Part shown: positions 9,195 to 16,847 of the stretch, in pieces
Layout of the letters: every line of letters starts with the position of its first letter
How positions within the stretch are numbered: position 1 is the first letter of the stretch
Source of the DNA: a bacterium
Lineage (GTDB): Bacteria > Desulfobacterota > Desulfocorpusculales > Desulfocorpusculum
Direction: 5' to 3'
Assembly: GCA_037481695.1 (NCBI GenBank)
Contig: JBBFLE010000025.1
Coordinates: 1-40,371, forward strand
Length of the DNA: 40,371 nt
The notes under the pieces: generated by a model
Database searches by the model: none
Told to the model about the DNA's origin: nothing
What the model saw: only the letters and a program-made list of their open reading frames with translations
Translations under genes and position numbers: made by a program

Positions 9195-10376
9195 ATGTCG
9201 CAGACGAGGCTCTTGGAACCGGATCTGTCCTTCATCCGGGAAATGAAGGCCAAAGGCGGGGAGGATCTCAAGAAATGCTTCCAGTGCGCTACCTGCTCGG
9301 TGGTCTGCAATGTTTCCCCTGATGATAGGCCATTCCCCAGGAAGGAAATGCTTTGGAGCCAGTGGGGCTTAAAGGAAAGGCTTCTGGGAGATCCAGATGT
9401 CTGGTTGTGCCATCAGTGCCATGACTGCACCAAGTACTGTCCCAGGGGTGCCAGGCCAGGAGATGTGCTGGGAGCCCTTCAGAGAATGAGCATCTTGCGT
9501 TACTCTGTACCGGCCAGCCTGGCCCGCATGGTGTACGAGCCCAAGTTTGCTCCGGTGCTTTTCGCCATACCGGTGGTTATTCTTCTGGTCTTCATGGCTG
9601 CAAGCGGAACCCTCGGAATTCCCGAGGGTGAGATCATCTACAGGAAATTCATTCCCCAATGGCCGGTTGTGGATGTGATCTTCCCCATCACGGCTATCTG
9701 GACCCTGATATGCTCGGCCCTGGGGGTCAAGAAGATGTGGACGGAGCTGGTCAAACAAGGGCCCGAGATAAAGAAAGAGTATCGCTATTCTCCCCTGGAG
9801 TGGGTGACGGTTTACATAGGGGGGACGATTGTGGAAATCCTCAAACACAACTTCTTTAAGCTTTGCGATACAAACCGTTCCAGGTATACGGCACATTTCA
9901 ACATAGTTTGGGGATTCATCCTCCTGGCCATAACCACGGCTTGTGTGGCCGCAGGGGTTTATGTTTTCGGGAAACAGACCCCATATCCCCTGAGCAATCC
10001 CATCAAGTGGATAGGGAACCTGGGGGCCTTGATCCTGATCATTGGGTCCATCATAGCCATCCGCAACAGGCTGGTTCAAGGAGAGGCAGCTGGCAGAGCC
10101 ACCTATTTTGAGTGGCTTTTCCTCTGGGTGGTGCTGGCCACAGGGGTAAGCGGACTCTTGACCGAGCTGCTTCGTCTTGCTGATTTACCCTATTTGGCCT
10201 ATCCCATGTATTTCGTACATTTGGTCTGTGTTTGGTTTCTTTTTGCTTACCTGCCCTTTTCCAAGTTTGCCCACATGCTTTATCGAACCACGGCAATGGT
10301 TTATGCCAGGTACTCGGGGAGGCAGCTCAGCAAGGGTGTGGACATATCAGTGCCGGTGGTGGCCACGCCGCACTGA
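9195..10376 (+). CDS. qmoC: Quinone-interacting membrane-bound oxidoreductase subunit C
   Basis: Membrane anchor and quinol-oxidising subunit of Qmo, equivalent to a fusion of HdrC and HdrE. The N-terminal domain binds two [4Fe-4S] clusters through CFQCATCSVVCNVSP (near residue 28) and CHQCHDCTKYCPRG (near residue 72). From about residue 115 to the end there are about six hydrophobic segments of a cytochrome-b type, with His residues suitable for haem b. Start ATG 9195 has AGGAGG 8 bases upstream; GTG 9186 overlaps that site and is unlikely. The 184-base gap after qmoB holds no gene or clear terminator, so cotranscription is likely. Length is 393 residues, normal for the family. Confidence 0.95.
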   Translation: MSQTRLLEPDLSFIREMKAKGGEDLKKCFQCATCSVVCNVSPDDRPFPRKEMLWSQWGLKERLLGDPDVWLCHQCHDCTKYCPRGARPGDVLGALQRMSILRYSVPASLARMVYEPKFAPVLFAIPVVILLVFMAASGTLGIPEGEIIYRKFIPQWPVVDVIFPITAIWTLICSALGVKKMWTELVKQGPEIKKEYRYSPLEWVTVYIGGTIVEILKHNFFKLCDTNRSRYTAHFNIVWGFILLAITTACVAAGVYVFGKQTPYPLSNPIKWIGNLGALILIIGSIIAIRNRLVQGEAAGRATYFEWLFLWVVLATGVSGLLTELLRLADLPYLAYPMYFVHLVCVWFLFAYLPFSKFAHMLYRTTAMVYARYSGRQLSKGVDISVPVVATPH

Positions 10377-10401
10377 TGCAGGACTGGAGGGCTCGTTAAT
10401 C

Positions 10402-10602
10402 GTGGTGGCAGAGAGCCTCCTGGTAAGGCTCGTCAGAGCCGTCTATCGTTACGAGAGGGAGCTGGATGCGATTCGCAGACCAGAGGGGGTGGAGATCGGC
10501 CATCACACTCTGGTGGAGAGAATTGCGAGGAAATACGGAAAAAGCCGGGAGGAAAAGCTCCTCATAATGGAGACCCTGGCCAATTATAGGGGAGAGGACT
10601 AG
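10402..10602 (+). CDS. Small unknown protein downstream of qmoC
   Basis: A 66-residue charged, helical protein (VRLVRAVYRYERELDAIRR, then HHTLVERIARKYGKSREEKLLIMETLANY). The only starts after the qmoC stop are GTG 10402 or GTG 10405; GGAGG at 10385-10389 is 12 bases upstream, a little far. The open frame extends back inside qmoC, but the sequence there is a shadow of qmoC. The compositional change at about 10400 to a normal charged-helix protein supports a real gene. No domain recognised. It sits between qmoC and the YkgJ pair on the same strand, 25 bases after qmoC, so it is probably in the same transcript. Confidence 0.6.
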   Translation: MVAESLLVRLVRAVYRYERELDAIRRPEGVEIGHHTLVERIARKYGKSREEKLLIMETLANYRGED

Positions 10603-10678
10603 ACTCCCCCCTTGGAAAAGATTCTGGAATCAAGTTGCCCCGAAATCGGTTCTTGAGAGGGGCGGGATCGAGGAGCCA

Positions 10679-11479
10679 TTGAACAGATCGGATTACACGG
10701 TTGAGCAAGGAGGGCTGCTGGACATAAAGAGTCCTTTGAAATTCAGTTGTAAGCCCGCAGTGCCTTGTTTCACCAAGTGCTGCAGAAATGTCAATATCTT
10801 TCTGGGACCTTATGACATAGTCAGATTGAGGAAAAAGCTTGGTATCAGCTCCGGGGAGTTCCTGGAAAGGTATACTCTCACACTGATCCCTGAGGCTACT
10901 GGGTTTCCTTTGGTCATCCTGAAAATGGAAGAGGAAAAGGAGAGGGCCTGCCCTCTTTTGGGACCCGGGGGTTGTACGGTCTATGAAGACAGGCCCTGGT
11001 CTTGCAGGATGTTTCCCCTGGACCGGGCAGAGCAGGAGGGATACTACCGGTTGGTGGCCCCCAGAGAGCTTTGCCTTGGGTTGGAGGAGCCCTCGGAAAG
11101 CACTGTGGGGGAATACCTGGAGGGCCAAGGGGTTGCTGAATATGAGCAAGTCGAGGCAAGGCTGAGCCGTGTGGGACCCAGCCCTGCCCTTCTCAGGGAA
11201 GGCATAAAGAATTCAAAGATCCAAAGCATGTGCAGGATGGCCATGTATGATCCTGACAGTTTCAGAAGGTTTGTGTTGGAAACCAGATTTCTCCAGATTT
11301 TCCACGTGGAGCGGGAGCTGGCGGAAGTCTTGCCCACAGATGATGTGGCACTCCTGGAACTGGGGCAGAGGTGGCTGCGTTTTGGGCTGGTGGCAGGTGA
11401 GAGCATGAAGATAAGGGAGGAGCTTGTCCAGCCCCAAGAAGAGGCAAAGGTGCCGGGAGGAAATGGGAGTGGTTTCTGA
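10679..11479 (+). CDS. YkgJ-type putative metal-chelating cysteine cluster protein, copy 1
   Basis: A 266-residue protein with the YkgJ (zinc/iron-chelating, PF03692-type) cysteine pattern: VPCFTKCC near residue 31 and CPLLGPGGCTVYEDRPWSCRMFP near residues 87-108. The function of this family is not established; the cysteines are thought to bind a metal or Fe-S cluster. The C-terminal half is a helical extension (QSMCRMAMYD, then DDVALLELGQRWLRFG) also present in the next gene. The first usable start is TTG 10679, with AGGAG only 3 bases upstream, so the exact start is uncertain. It overlaps the next gene by 17 bases. Its place after qmoC suggests a link to the sulfate-reduction operon, which is inference. 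Confidence 0.85.
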   Translation: MNRSDYTVEQGGLLDIKSPLKFSCKPAVPCFTKCCRNVNIFLGPYDIVRLRKKLGISSGEFLERYTLTLIPEATGFPLVILKMEEEKERACPLLGPGGCTVYEDRPWSCRMFPLDRAEQEGYYRLVAPRELCLGLEEPSESTVGEYLEGQGVAEYEQVEARLSRVGPSPALLREGIKNSKIQSMCRMAMYDPDSFRRFVLETRFLQIFHVERELAEVLPTDDVALLELGQRWLRFGLVAGESMKIREELVQPQEEAKVPGGNGSGF

Positions 11480-12245
11480 TCCGGGAAGGGATCTTTGGGA
11501 AGGGGATGCAGTGCGCTTCAGCCTCCTGGACGAAGGGAGTTTCCGCTTCGCATGCCACCCCGAGGTGCCATGCTTCAACGAGTGCTGCGCTGATTTGAGA
11601 CTGGTTCTCACTCCTTATGACGTGCTGCGCATGAAGAATGCACTGGGCATGGGTTCAGGCGAATTCTTGGAGAGATATACGGTGCCAGTCTTTGACAGCG
11701 GATCCCCTTTCCCTATGCTCAGGCTCAAGATGGAGGAGGCGGGAAGAAGGCCCTGTCCTTTTGTGCGGGAAGAAGGCTGTCTCATCTACCAGGACCGTCC
11801 CGGCGCCTGCAGGCTTTATCCGGTGGGAAGAGGAGCGTCGGCAGCAGGAGCCCAGGGGGTGGCCCGGGAGCTCTACTTCCTGGTAAGAGAAGATCATTGT
11901 AAGGGCTTTGAGCAGAGCAGGCACTGGTCCCTGCAGGAGTGGCTTGAGGACCAGGGAGTGGCCGAGTTCAATGAGATGAATCATCCCTGGATGGAGATAG
12001 TGACAAGCAGAAGCCCCAGGTTGAAAAACCTAAATACTCAAAGCCTGGGCATGTTCCAAATGGCCAGCTATGATCTGGACAGATTTCGTGACTTTGTCTT
12101 TAAGACCAAGTTTTTGAAGAGGTTCCATATTCCCGAAGAGCAAGTGGAACAGGCTCGCAAGGATGATGTTGCTTTGATGCTCCTGGCCATGAAATGGCTT
12201 AAGTTCGCCCTTCTGGGTGAGATGAGCCTGGGGCTAAGGACATAG
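11463..12245 (+). CDS. YkgJ-type putative metal-chelating cysteine cluster protein, copy 2
   Basis: A 260-residue paralogue of the preceding gene, colinear along its full length: VPCFNECC near residue 40, CPFVREEGCLIYQDRPGACRLYP near residues 97-118, the shared SGEFLERYT segment, and the same C-terminal block (QSLGMFQMASYD, then KDDVALMLLAMKWLKF). ATG 11463 follows GGGAGG closely; GTG 11469 is an alternative with better spacing. The start lies inside the end of copy 1, so translation is probably coupled. Arisen by tandem duplication followed by clear divergence. Metal or cluster binding is inferred from the cysteine pattern; the biological role is unknown. Confidence 0.86.
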   Translation: MGVVSDPGRDLWEGDAVRFSLLDEGSFRFACHPEVPCFNECCADLRLVLTPYDVLRMKNALGMGSGEFLERYTVPVFDSGSPFPMLRLKMEEAGRRPCPFVREEGCLIYQDRPGACRLYPVGRGASAAGAQGVARELYFLVREDHCKGFEQSRHWSLQEWLEDQGVAEFNEMNHPWMEIVTSRSPRLKNLNTQSLGMFQMASYDLDRFRDFVFKTKFLKRFHIPEEQVEQARKDDVALMLLAMKWLKFALLGEMSLGLRT

Positions 12246-12269
12246 TCATATCCAGGTGCATTGAAGAGC

Positions 12270-12623
12270 TCACGGCTTGGCCCAGGGAGGAGGCCCGTCC
12301 CCAGGTCGATTGCGGAAGTAGAGTTCAGCCACCTCCTGCATGGTTTGCTTCATTATGGCTATGTGATCTATCTGTTGTTCTGCAAAGAGACGATTCACGG
12401 TTTCTTCGTCCAGGTCCCTGGTGCCCTTGTCGTAAAGGGCCACGAATTCCTCTTTCCTTTCCTGGGGGAGGGCAGCGATGAGATTCCGGCCCAGCCTGTT
12501 CTCAAAGAAGTTATACAGGGATTCCACCATGCGTTCCAGTGCTTCCTCGTCCAACTTGGTCTCCCTCTTGGTTATGAGGACTCTGCAGAAATTCTCTATG
12601 TAGGGATTTTTTTTCTGTTCCAT
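12270..12623 (-). CDS. Small helical protein, DUF5663-like
   Basis: A 117-residue acidic helical protein. The central part (LDEEALERMVESLYNFFENRLGR, NLIAALPQERKEEFVALYDKG) resembles the DUF5663 pattern of short helical proteins as I remember it, but I cannot confirm the match. The protein ends in a Pro-rich tail (GDGPPPWAKP). A GGAGGAGA site lies 4 bases before the minus-strand ATG at 12623. It follows the methyltransferase gene by 57 bases on the same strand and is convergent with the YkgJ pair, with only 24 bases between stops and no clear terminator. Function unknown. Confidence 0.75.
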   Translation of the reverse strand: MEQKKNPYIENFCRVLITKRETKLDEEALERMVESLYNFFENRLGRNLIAALPQERKEEFVALYDKGTRDLDEETVNRLFAEQQIDHIAIMKQTMQEVAELYFRNRPGDGPPPWAKP

Positions 12624-12680
12624 CTGCTCTCCTCCGGCTTCTACAGATCATAAGATCTCCGAGAGTATCTGGGGGGCAAT

Positions 12681-13391
12681 TCACACACCATTTGTCCTGC
12701 CTATGGAGATGAGCCTGGGGCTTTGTCCGCAGTAAGGAGCTCCCTGCCTGTCACCCAAGAGCTCCACTTCAATGAATCCTGCCTGCTCTAGCATCATGGA
12801 AATGAAATGGGCCCCCCAGTACCGAACATGGCCCGGCCCAACCGATGATTTCAGGGGAAGATCAAACCAGGGTAGCTCTTCGGGCCTTGGAAGCTGATCC
12901 TGAGGATTGCGCAGTGTCCAAAACCTGACTGGATTAGGATTGTCTATCAAGAGCCTTCCACCATTGGTAAGGAGATTTCTTACCTGTTTCAAGAACCTGA
13001 CATCCTCATCCCAACTGGCCATATGGCTGAAAGACCCTCCCAAGATGAGCACGGCCTTTACCTTGCCCCTCACAGGCAGACATCCAGCATCTGCCACCAG
13101 GAAAAAAGCCGGCACCTCCTGGTCTTTTGCCCAACGGCTGGCAAATGCCACCCTGGATCTGGCCAGATCTACCCCCACAACCCTAATCCCCAGGCCGGCC
13201 AGGCTCACCGAGTGCCTTCCATTGCCGCAGAAAAGCTCCAACACCAAATCATCCTTGTGCAATCCCAGGAGGTTCTTGAACTGATGGGCTTCGTTTCGGG
13301 TAAGGGCCATCTGGGCTTCCCTGTAAGCCAACTCCTCTTCCAGGGAATCGAATGTTTCCCTTCCTTCATAGATGGCGTGAAACCAGTGCAA
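12681..13391 (-). CDS. Class I SAM-dependent methyltransferase
   Basis: A 236-residue methyltransferase of unknown substrate. Motif I is LVLELFCGNGRHSVSLAG near residue 49, with the acidic end of strand 2 in VVGVDLARSRV (Asp near residue 75), then VLILGGSFSHM as motif IV region and LLIDNPNP as motif VI region. This Rossmann-fold layout fits small-molecule or tRNA/protein methyltransferases of the type-11/25 group. The start is TTG at 13391 (MHWFHAIYEG) with a weak purine-rich site, so the start is tentative. Upstream 249 bases hold no gene except the terminator of the previous minus-strand gene. Confidence 0.85.
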   Translation of the reverse strand: MHWFHAIYEGRETFDSLEEELAYREAQMALTRNEAHQFKNLLGLHKDDLVLELFCGNGRHSVSLAGLGIRVVGVDLARSRVAFASRWAKDQEVPAFFLVADAGCLPVRGKVKAVLILGGSFSHMASWDEDVRFLKQVRNLLTNGGRLLIDNPNPVRFWTLRNPQDQLPRPEELPWFDLPLKSSVGPGHVRYWGAHFISMMLEQAGFIEVELLGDRQGAPYCGQSPRLISIGRTNGV

Positions 13392-13640
13392 TGTTCTTCC
13401 CTACTCCATCATTCCCCGCATTATTGGCAAAAAATGCGAGGTAACCTACCAGATCCCAATGTTCAAGAATCCATGAGCTAAAAGGACTTGGTTCTTGCTT
13501 CAGCCTGGGTTTGGAACACAGAAAAAAACAAATCCAGCATCCTGCTTAGATTTGGTACCATGGCTTACCCATCTTGCTCAGTGATCCAGGTTAGGGGATC
13601 ATCCAGTCAAATGAGATTCTAACACGATTCTTCCTTGAAA

Positions 13641-13669
13641 GAAAAAACCCGCCTTTTTTGGAGGCGGGC
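13641..13669 (-). terminator. Intrinsic terminator of the 13694-14260 minus-strand genes
   Basis: On the minus strand GCCCGCC and GGCGGG (plus-strand 13648-13653 and 13663-13668) form a G/C stem with a TCCAAAAAA-type loop, followed by TTTTTT and a C/T-rich tail. It lies about 25 bases after the stop of the 74-residue gene. Confidence 0.8.
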
Positions 13670-13693
13670 TAATTTAGATCTTTCACTTACCAT

Positions 13694-13918
13694 TCAATGT
13701 AATCCCATGGCGCAAAGAGGGCTGGCCTTCATTCCCGGCAAGAGCTCACAAAGCTCCACCGGGTTTCCCCTCTTTTTCATCTCATGGCTCCTTACCCACT
13801 CAGCCCACTCATCATAGAAAGGATCAGGCCAGATCTCTACTCTTGGCCTCACAAGCTCCTCTTCCCGAGCATTTTCCTCTATGGCCTTGAAGTCCAAATA
13901 CTCCTTGTGACCCTTCAT
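13694..13918 (-). CDS. Small unknown protein, 74 aa
   Basis: Charged, soluble-looking protein (KEYLDFKAIEENAREEEL, RPRVEIWPDPFYDEWAEW) with a Cys pair near the C terminus (ELCELLPGMKASPLCAMG). GGAGGTG sits 5 bases before the minus-strand ATG at 13918, and a good terminator follows, so it is very likely expressed. It is 78 bases downstream of the zinc-ribbon gene with a perfect palindrome in the gap. I do not recognise the family. Confidence 0.75.
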   Translation of the reverse strand: MKGHKEYLDFKAIEENAREEELVRPRVEIWPDPFYDEWAEWVRSHEMKKRGNPVELCELLPGMKASPLCAMGLH

Positions 13919-13938
13919 GCTTCCACCTCCACTGAGAA

Positions 13939-13960
13939 GTTATGCTGACTCCAGCATAAC
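13939..13960. promoter_or_regulatory. Perfect 9-bp inverted repeat upstream of the 74-aa gene
   Basis: GTTATGCTG at 13939-13947 and CAGCATAAC at 13952-13960 are exact reverse complements with a 4-base spacer. It lies 21 bases upstream of the start of the 74-residue gene. There is no T-run on either side, so it is not an intrinsic terminator. It could be an operator for a dimeric regulator or an mRNA hairpin in the leader. Confidence 0.5.
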
Positions 13961-13996
13961 TAGACAGGAGTCTGGGTCAAGGGGCACAGAAGCATC

Positions 13997-14260
13997 TCAG
14001 TCTATTATGCCTTCTTTCAGGGCAGTGGGAGACCACACAGGCAGCGGACCTTTTTCGCCTGTTCTAGGATCATACCTGTGTCTGTACGAGCAGCATACCT
14101 CATACTTCTCCATCATCCATTTCCAGCCTCTGACATAATAGCCGCAATCATCATTGAAGCAGACGTACATATAGTCGGACTCCCATGTAGTCATGGAAGG
14201 TGTGGCCCACCTGTTCATGGGAAGACCACAATGGGGACAAACCGGCTTTTCTTCCATCAT
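13997..14260 (-). CDS. Zinc-ribbon protein
   Basis: An 87-residue protein starting MMEEKPVCPHCGLPM, with a second half-site CFNDDCGYYVRGW, giving C-x2-C...C-x4-C that should bind zinc in an ogr/Delta-like or general zinc-ribbon manner. After this come a Trp/Tyr-rich segment (GWKWMMEKYEVCCSYRHRYDP) and the tail GPLPVWSPTALKEGIID. AGGAGG lies 7 bases before the minus-strand ATG at 14260; an in-frame extension to 14314 lacks a ribosome site. Transcription factor-like DNA binding or a role as a structural subunit are both possible. It shares a transcript or promoter region with the 74-residue gene. Confidence 0.8.
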   Translation of the reverse strand: MMEEKPVCPHCGLPMNRWATPSMTTWESDYMYVCFNDDCGYYVRGWKWMMEKYEVCCSYRHRYDPRTGEKGPLPVWSPTALKEGIID

Positions 14261-14703
14261 CTTTTGGCCTCCTAGGTTGTGCTTAGACTTGGCATTTACT
14301 CGTAACAGATCCACTCAGGTAATACCTCATGGTTTCAGGCTAGTTGCCAAACAACAATAAGTTACATGGACTGACTAAGTCCAGATTTGGATGGTCTCGG
14401 ATTACAATTATTTTCTTTGAGTCCATTTGTATAATGCTCTGGCAGACAAAGCACAAAAGACCTCGACAACTCTAATGTTTCACTCTAATTAAACGCTTGT
14501 TTTTTGTTAATTTCAATTTATCCAGGCTTTCCTGTTTCCGGCTGGAATTCTTTTTCTTCCTTAGAATAAGGCATGAAATCACATAGTCAAGCCTTATTTC
14601 TCTAGTTTCACACCTCTGCGGCCTCTTTGGAGTCTTGACCGCTGCCGCCCTTTGCTTATGCTGAATCAGGGATCCATAAGGAAGTTAGGATCTGGAGGGG
14701 AAA
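14261..14703. other. AT-rich divergent intergenic region
   Basis: 443 bases between divergent genes, clearly more AT-rich than the surroundings (notably 14460-14560). A TATAAT at 14430-14435 on the plus strand could be a -10 box, but no good -35 lies 16-18 bases upstream. No gene seen. Confidence 0.4.
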
Positions 14704-15096
14704 ATGAAAGACAAAGACAAAGGGCTTCAAGCCCAGGAAATCTGTTTTCCTTGCGAGGTGTTTGTGGGCAAAGGGGAGCCCAAAGCCTGCAGCAGACCAA
14801 CTGATTATCTGAGCAGGGAAGAAGAGGAAATCCTAAGCGCTCTGAGAGAGTTGAAGGAAAAAGTCAGATTCTTGAGGGGTCAGATCCGGGGGCTCCAGGC
14901 AGCTTTGGAGATGGCTGAAGATGGGGAGGGTGTCAAGGAGGAACTCTCGGGGGAGTTAAGGGAAGCCATGGCAGAGATGCAAGAACTCAGAAAAGCCTGG
15001 GAAGAGATGGAGTCCCGTCTCAAAAAGGCCAATGCCCGAAAACTTGCCTTACTGGGGCACGGCCCTTGGGAGGATGCAACCAATACCAGGCCTTAA
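14704..15096 (+). CDS. Coiled-coil protein of unknown function
   Basis: A 130-residue protein. The N-terminal 45 residues contain three Cys (ICFPCEVFVGKGEPKAC) that might bind a metal. Residues about 45-120 are an Ala/Glu/Leu/Arg-rich heptad-like coiled coil (EEEEILSALRELKEKVRFLRG, ELREAMAEMQELRKAWEEM). GGAGGGG is 3-4 bases before ATG 14704. It is convergent with the SEC-C gene (20 bases between stops) and stands alone on its strand. A scaffold or regulatory role is possible. No family recognised. Confidence 0.7.
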   Translation: MKDKDKGLQAQEICFPCEVFVGKGEPKACSRPTDYLSREEEEILSALRELKEKVRFLRGQIRGLQAALEMAEDGEGVKEELSGELREAMAEMQELRKAWEEMESRLKKANARKLALLGHGPWEDATNTRP

Positions 15097-15116
15097 AGGC
15101 TCTGCACGGAGAGGTT

Positions 15117-16382
15117 TTAGCTGGGCGTATCTCCCTGCAGCTGCTCGATGGCCCAGATTATATAAGGCTGGTTTCCTACTCTATCTTTAGCTGCCAGGAG
15201 CCTGGGCAAGGCAGGCTTGTGGGTCTTTCTGCCGAGGATGCCCGCCGTCCAGTTGACGATCACGGCCAGAGGATGGTCCAGCATTTCAACCAACCATTGC
15301 ATTGCCCTGGGTGTGCCTATTTCGCCTGCCACAGAAAGAAGCCCTGTTTTTAGGGGGTCCATCTCGGGCTCTTCGAGGAAAGCTTGCTGCAGGTACGGGA
15401 GGGTGCTTTCACCAAGATCCTCAAGACCTTTGAGACAGCTCTCCGAAAGATAAGGGTAGCGAAACATGGCCAATTCTATGAGAGCTCTTATGGAATCTGG
15501 GTTGGCCCAATACACCAGAAGCTCTGGGACCAGAAGTCCGCTCCAACCATACTTGGGACAAAGGGGCAGCAGATAGGCAAGGGCCTTTGGGCCGGCCTTC
15601 TTGAGCTCTTCCAAAACAGGGGCCAATTCCTCTTTCCTGAGTTGGAGACCTTGCTCCCTGCCTTGGGGGTAACGCTCGGGATGCTCTGCCTTCTGGAGCT
15701 CCCTTACCAGTTTCATCAGATGCTGATCTGGCTCTGGTGGCATGGCATTCTGGTAATCTACAGCCTTTCTGGTGACCCAAACTCTTTCCAACCATGCTTC
15801 AGGGGCATAAGCGTGTCCCACCCCGGATTTTCCCGGGGCCTCCCAGGAGTGGGATCCATTGGCTAGAAAGTACTTTTTTTCTGACAAGGCCTGCTCGTAA
15901 CTTTGCTTAGCCATCTCAAGGGCTTCATGCCACCTGTCCAGTTGCAAGAGAGCTGCGACCATGATGTCCTTAAATCTGTCATCTTGGGGGAAATTCTCTG
16001 TGCATGAGCGGGCCAGAGAAAGAGCTTGTTGAAACCGGCGTCTACCCAACAGATCGTAGCCTTGCTTTACCCTTTGTTCACAAAGGAGTCTTGCCTTCTC
16101 AGATTGTCTGGGCAAACCGGCTCCTGCAGGTGGAACCCTGGATAAGACTGCCCTGTGTTTTTCCAAACAGCACTTCTTATACTTCTTGCCTGAGCCGCAA
16201 GGGCAAGGTTCGTTTCTTCCCACCCTTGCTCCAAGGGCCTCTTGGGCCTGGGCCCTGAGGATTTCCTCCAAGATTGCCTCCTTGTCTTGCAATGGAAGTG
16301 GCTGATTCCCTTCCATCTGGGTTCCAGGGCTTTGGAGTTGAGGTTGCCTTGTTTTTTCATTGGATTTGAGCTGATTTGCCAT
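15117..16382 (-). CDS. SEC-C motif protein with TPR/HEAT-like repeats
   Basis: A 421-residue protein. The SEC-C zinc-binding motif RNEPCPCGSGKKYKKCC lies near residues 56-72, the same module found at the C terminus of SecA. Residues about 95-145 look like a TPR pair (GYDLLGRRRFQQALSLARSC). From about 240 to the end are HEAT-like helical repeats (ELAPVLEELKKAGPKALAYLL, GKTHKPALPRLLAA). Such architecture suggests a protein-protein interaction scaffold with a zinc knuckle, not SecA itself. GGAG lies about 10 bases before the minus-strand ATG at 16382. The exact role is unknown. Confidence 0.85.
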   Translation of the reverse strand: MANQLKSNEKTRQPQLQSPGTQMEGNQPLPLQDKEAILEEILRAQAQEALGARVGRNEPCPCGSGKKYKKCCLEKHRAVLSRVPPAGAGLPRQSEKARLLCEQRVKQGYDLLGRRRFQQALSLARSCTENFPQDDRFKDIMVAALLQLDRWHEALEMAKQSYEQALSEKKYFLANGSHSWEAPGKSGVGHAYAPEAWLERVWVTRKAVDYQNAMPPEPDQHLMKLVRELQKAEHPERYPQGREQGLQLRKEELAPVLEELKKAGPKALAYLLPLCPKYGWSGLLVPELLVYWANPDSIRALIELAMFRYPYLSESCLKGLEDLGESTLPYLQQAFLEEPEMDPLKTGLLSVAGEIGTPRAMQWLVEMLDHPLAVIVNWTAGILGRKTHKPALPRLLAAKDRVGNQPYIIWAIEQLQGDTPS

Positions 16383-16847
16383 GTGTTGCTTCTCCTATTT
16401 GTCTGCCCCTAGTCCTCTTCACTTTTCAGTCTGGGCCCCTTGCCGATCCACTGCAAAAACATGCAGGCCCGCATTGTTACCCATCCTACCACAATACCAC
16501 CATCCAATCACTTCCGCCGGAATGCTACCACCCTCCTCTAAACTTCATGCCCGTGATCGGCCCCAAGGCTCTGAACAGACGCCCCTCATTGACAGGTTCG
16601 CTTTGACTCCCCTATGATCGAAATTCCCAAGCTGGCATAATTTGGGAAAAGGGTGACTGAAGCAAGAAGCCTGGCTCATCTTGAGAGACGAATGGATGCC
16701 CGAAAAGCAAACGAGCTTGCTGGAAAATCTATAAAGGTTTTTGGAGCAGGCTCCTTGGGGCCGAGGCCGGGGCCTGGGGCTGGGGTGTGGAGCGCCATCT
16801 GCAAAAGCAGATGGGGTTAGAGTCCAGTTGAGAGGGAATCTATCCTG
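16383..16847. other. Intergenic region before the amidase operon
   Basis: 465 bases without a convincing gene between divergent genes. Contains a perfect hairpin at 16795-16814 (listed separately) near the amidase start. No clear promoter consensus. Confidence 0.4.
16795..16814 (+). promoter_or_regulatory. Perfect hairpin in leader of the amidase gene
   Basis: CCATCTGC (16795-16802) and GCAGATGG (16807-16814) form an 8-bp stem with an AAAA loop, 33 bases upstream of ATG 16848. No T-run follows, so it is not a terminator; it may stabilise the mRNA 5' end or be a protein-binding site. Confidence 0.45.
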
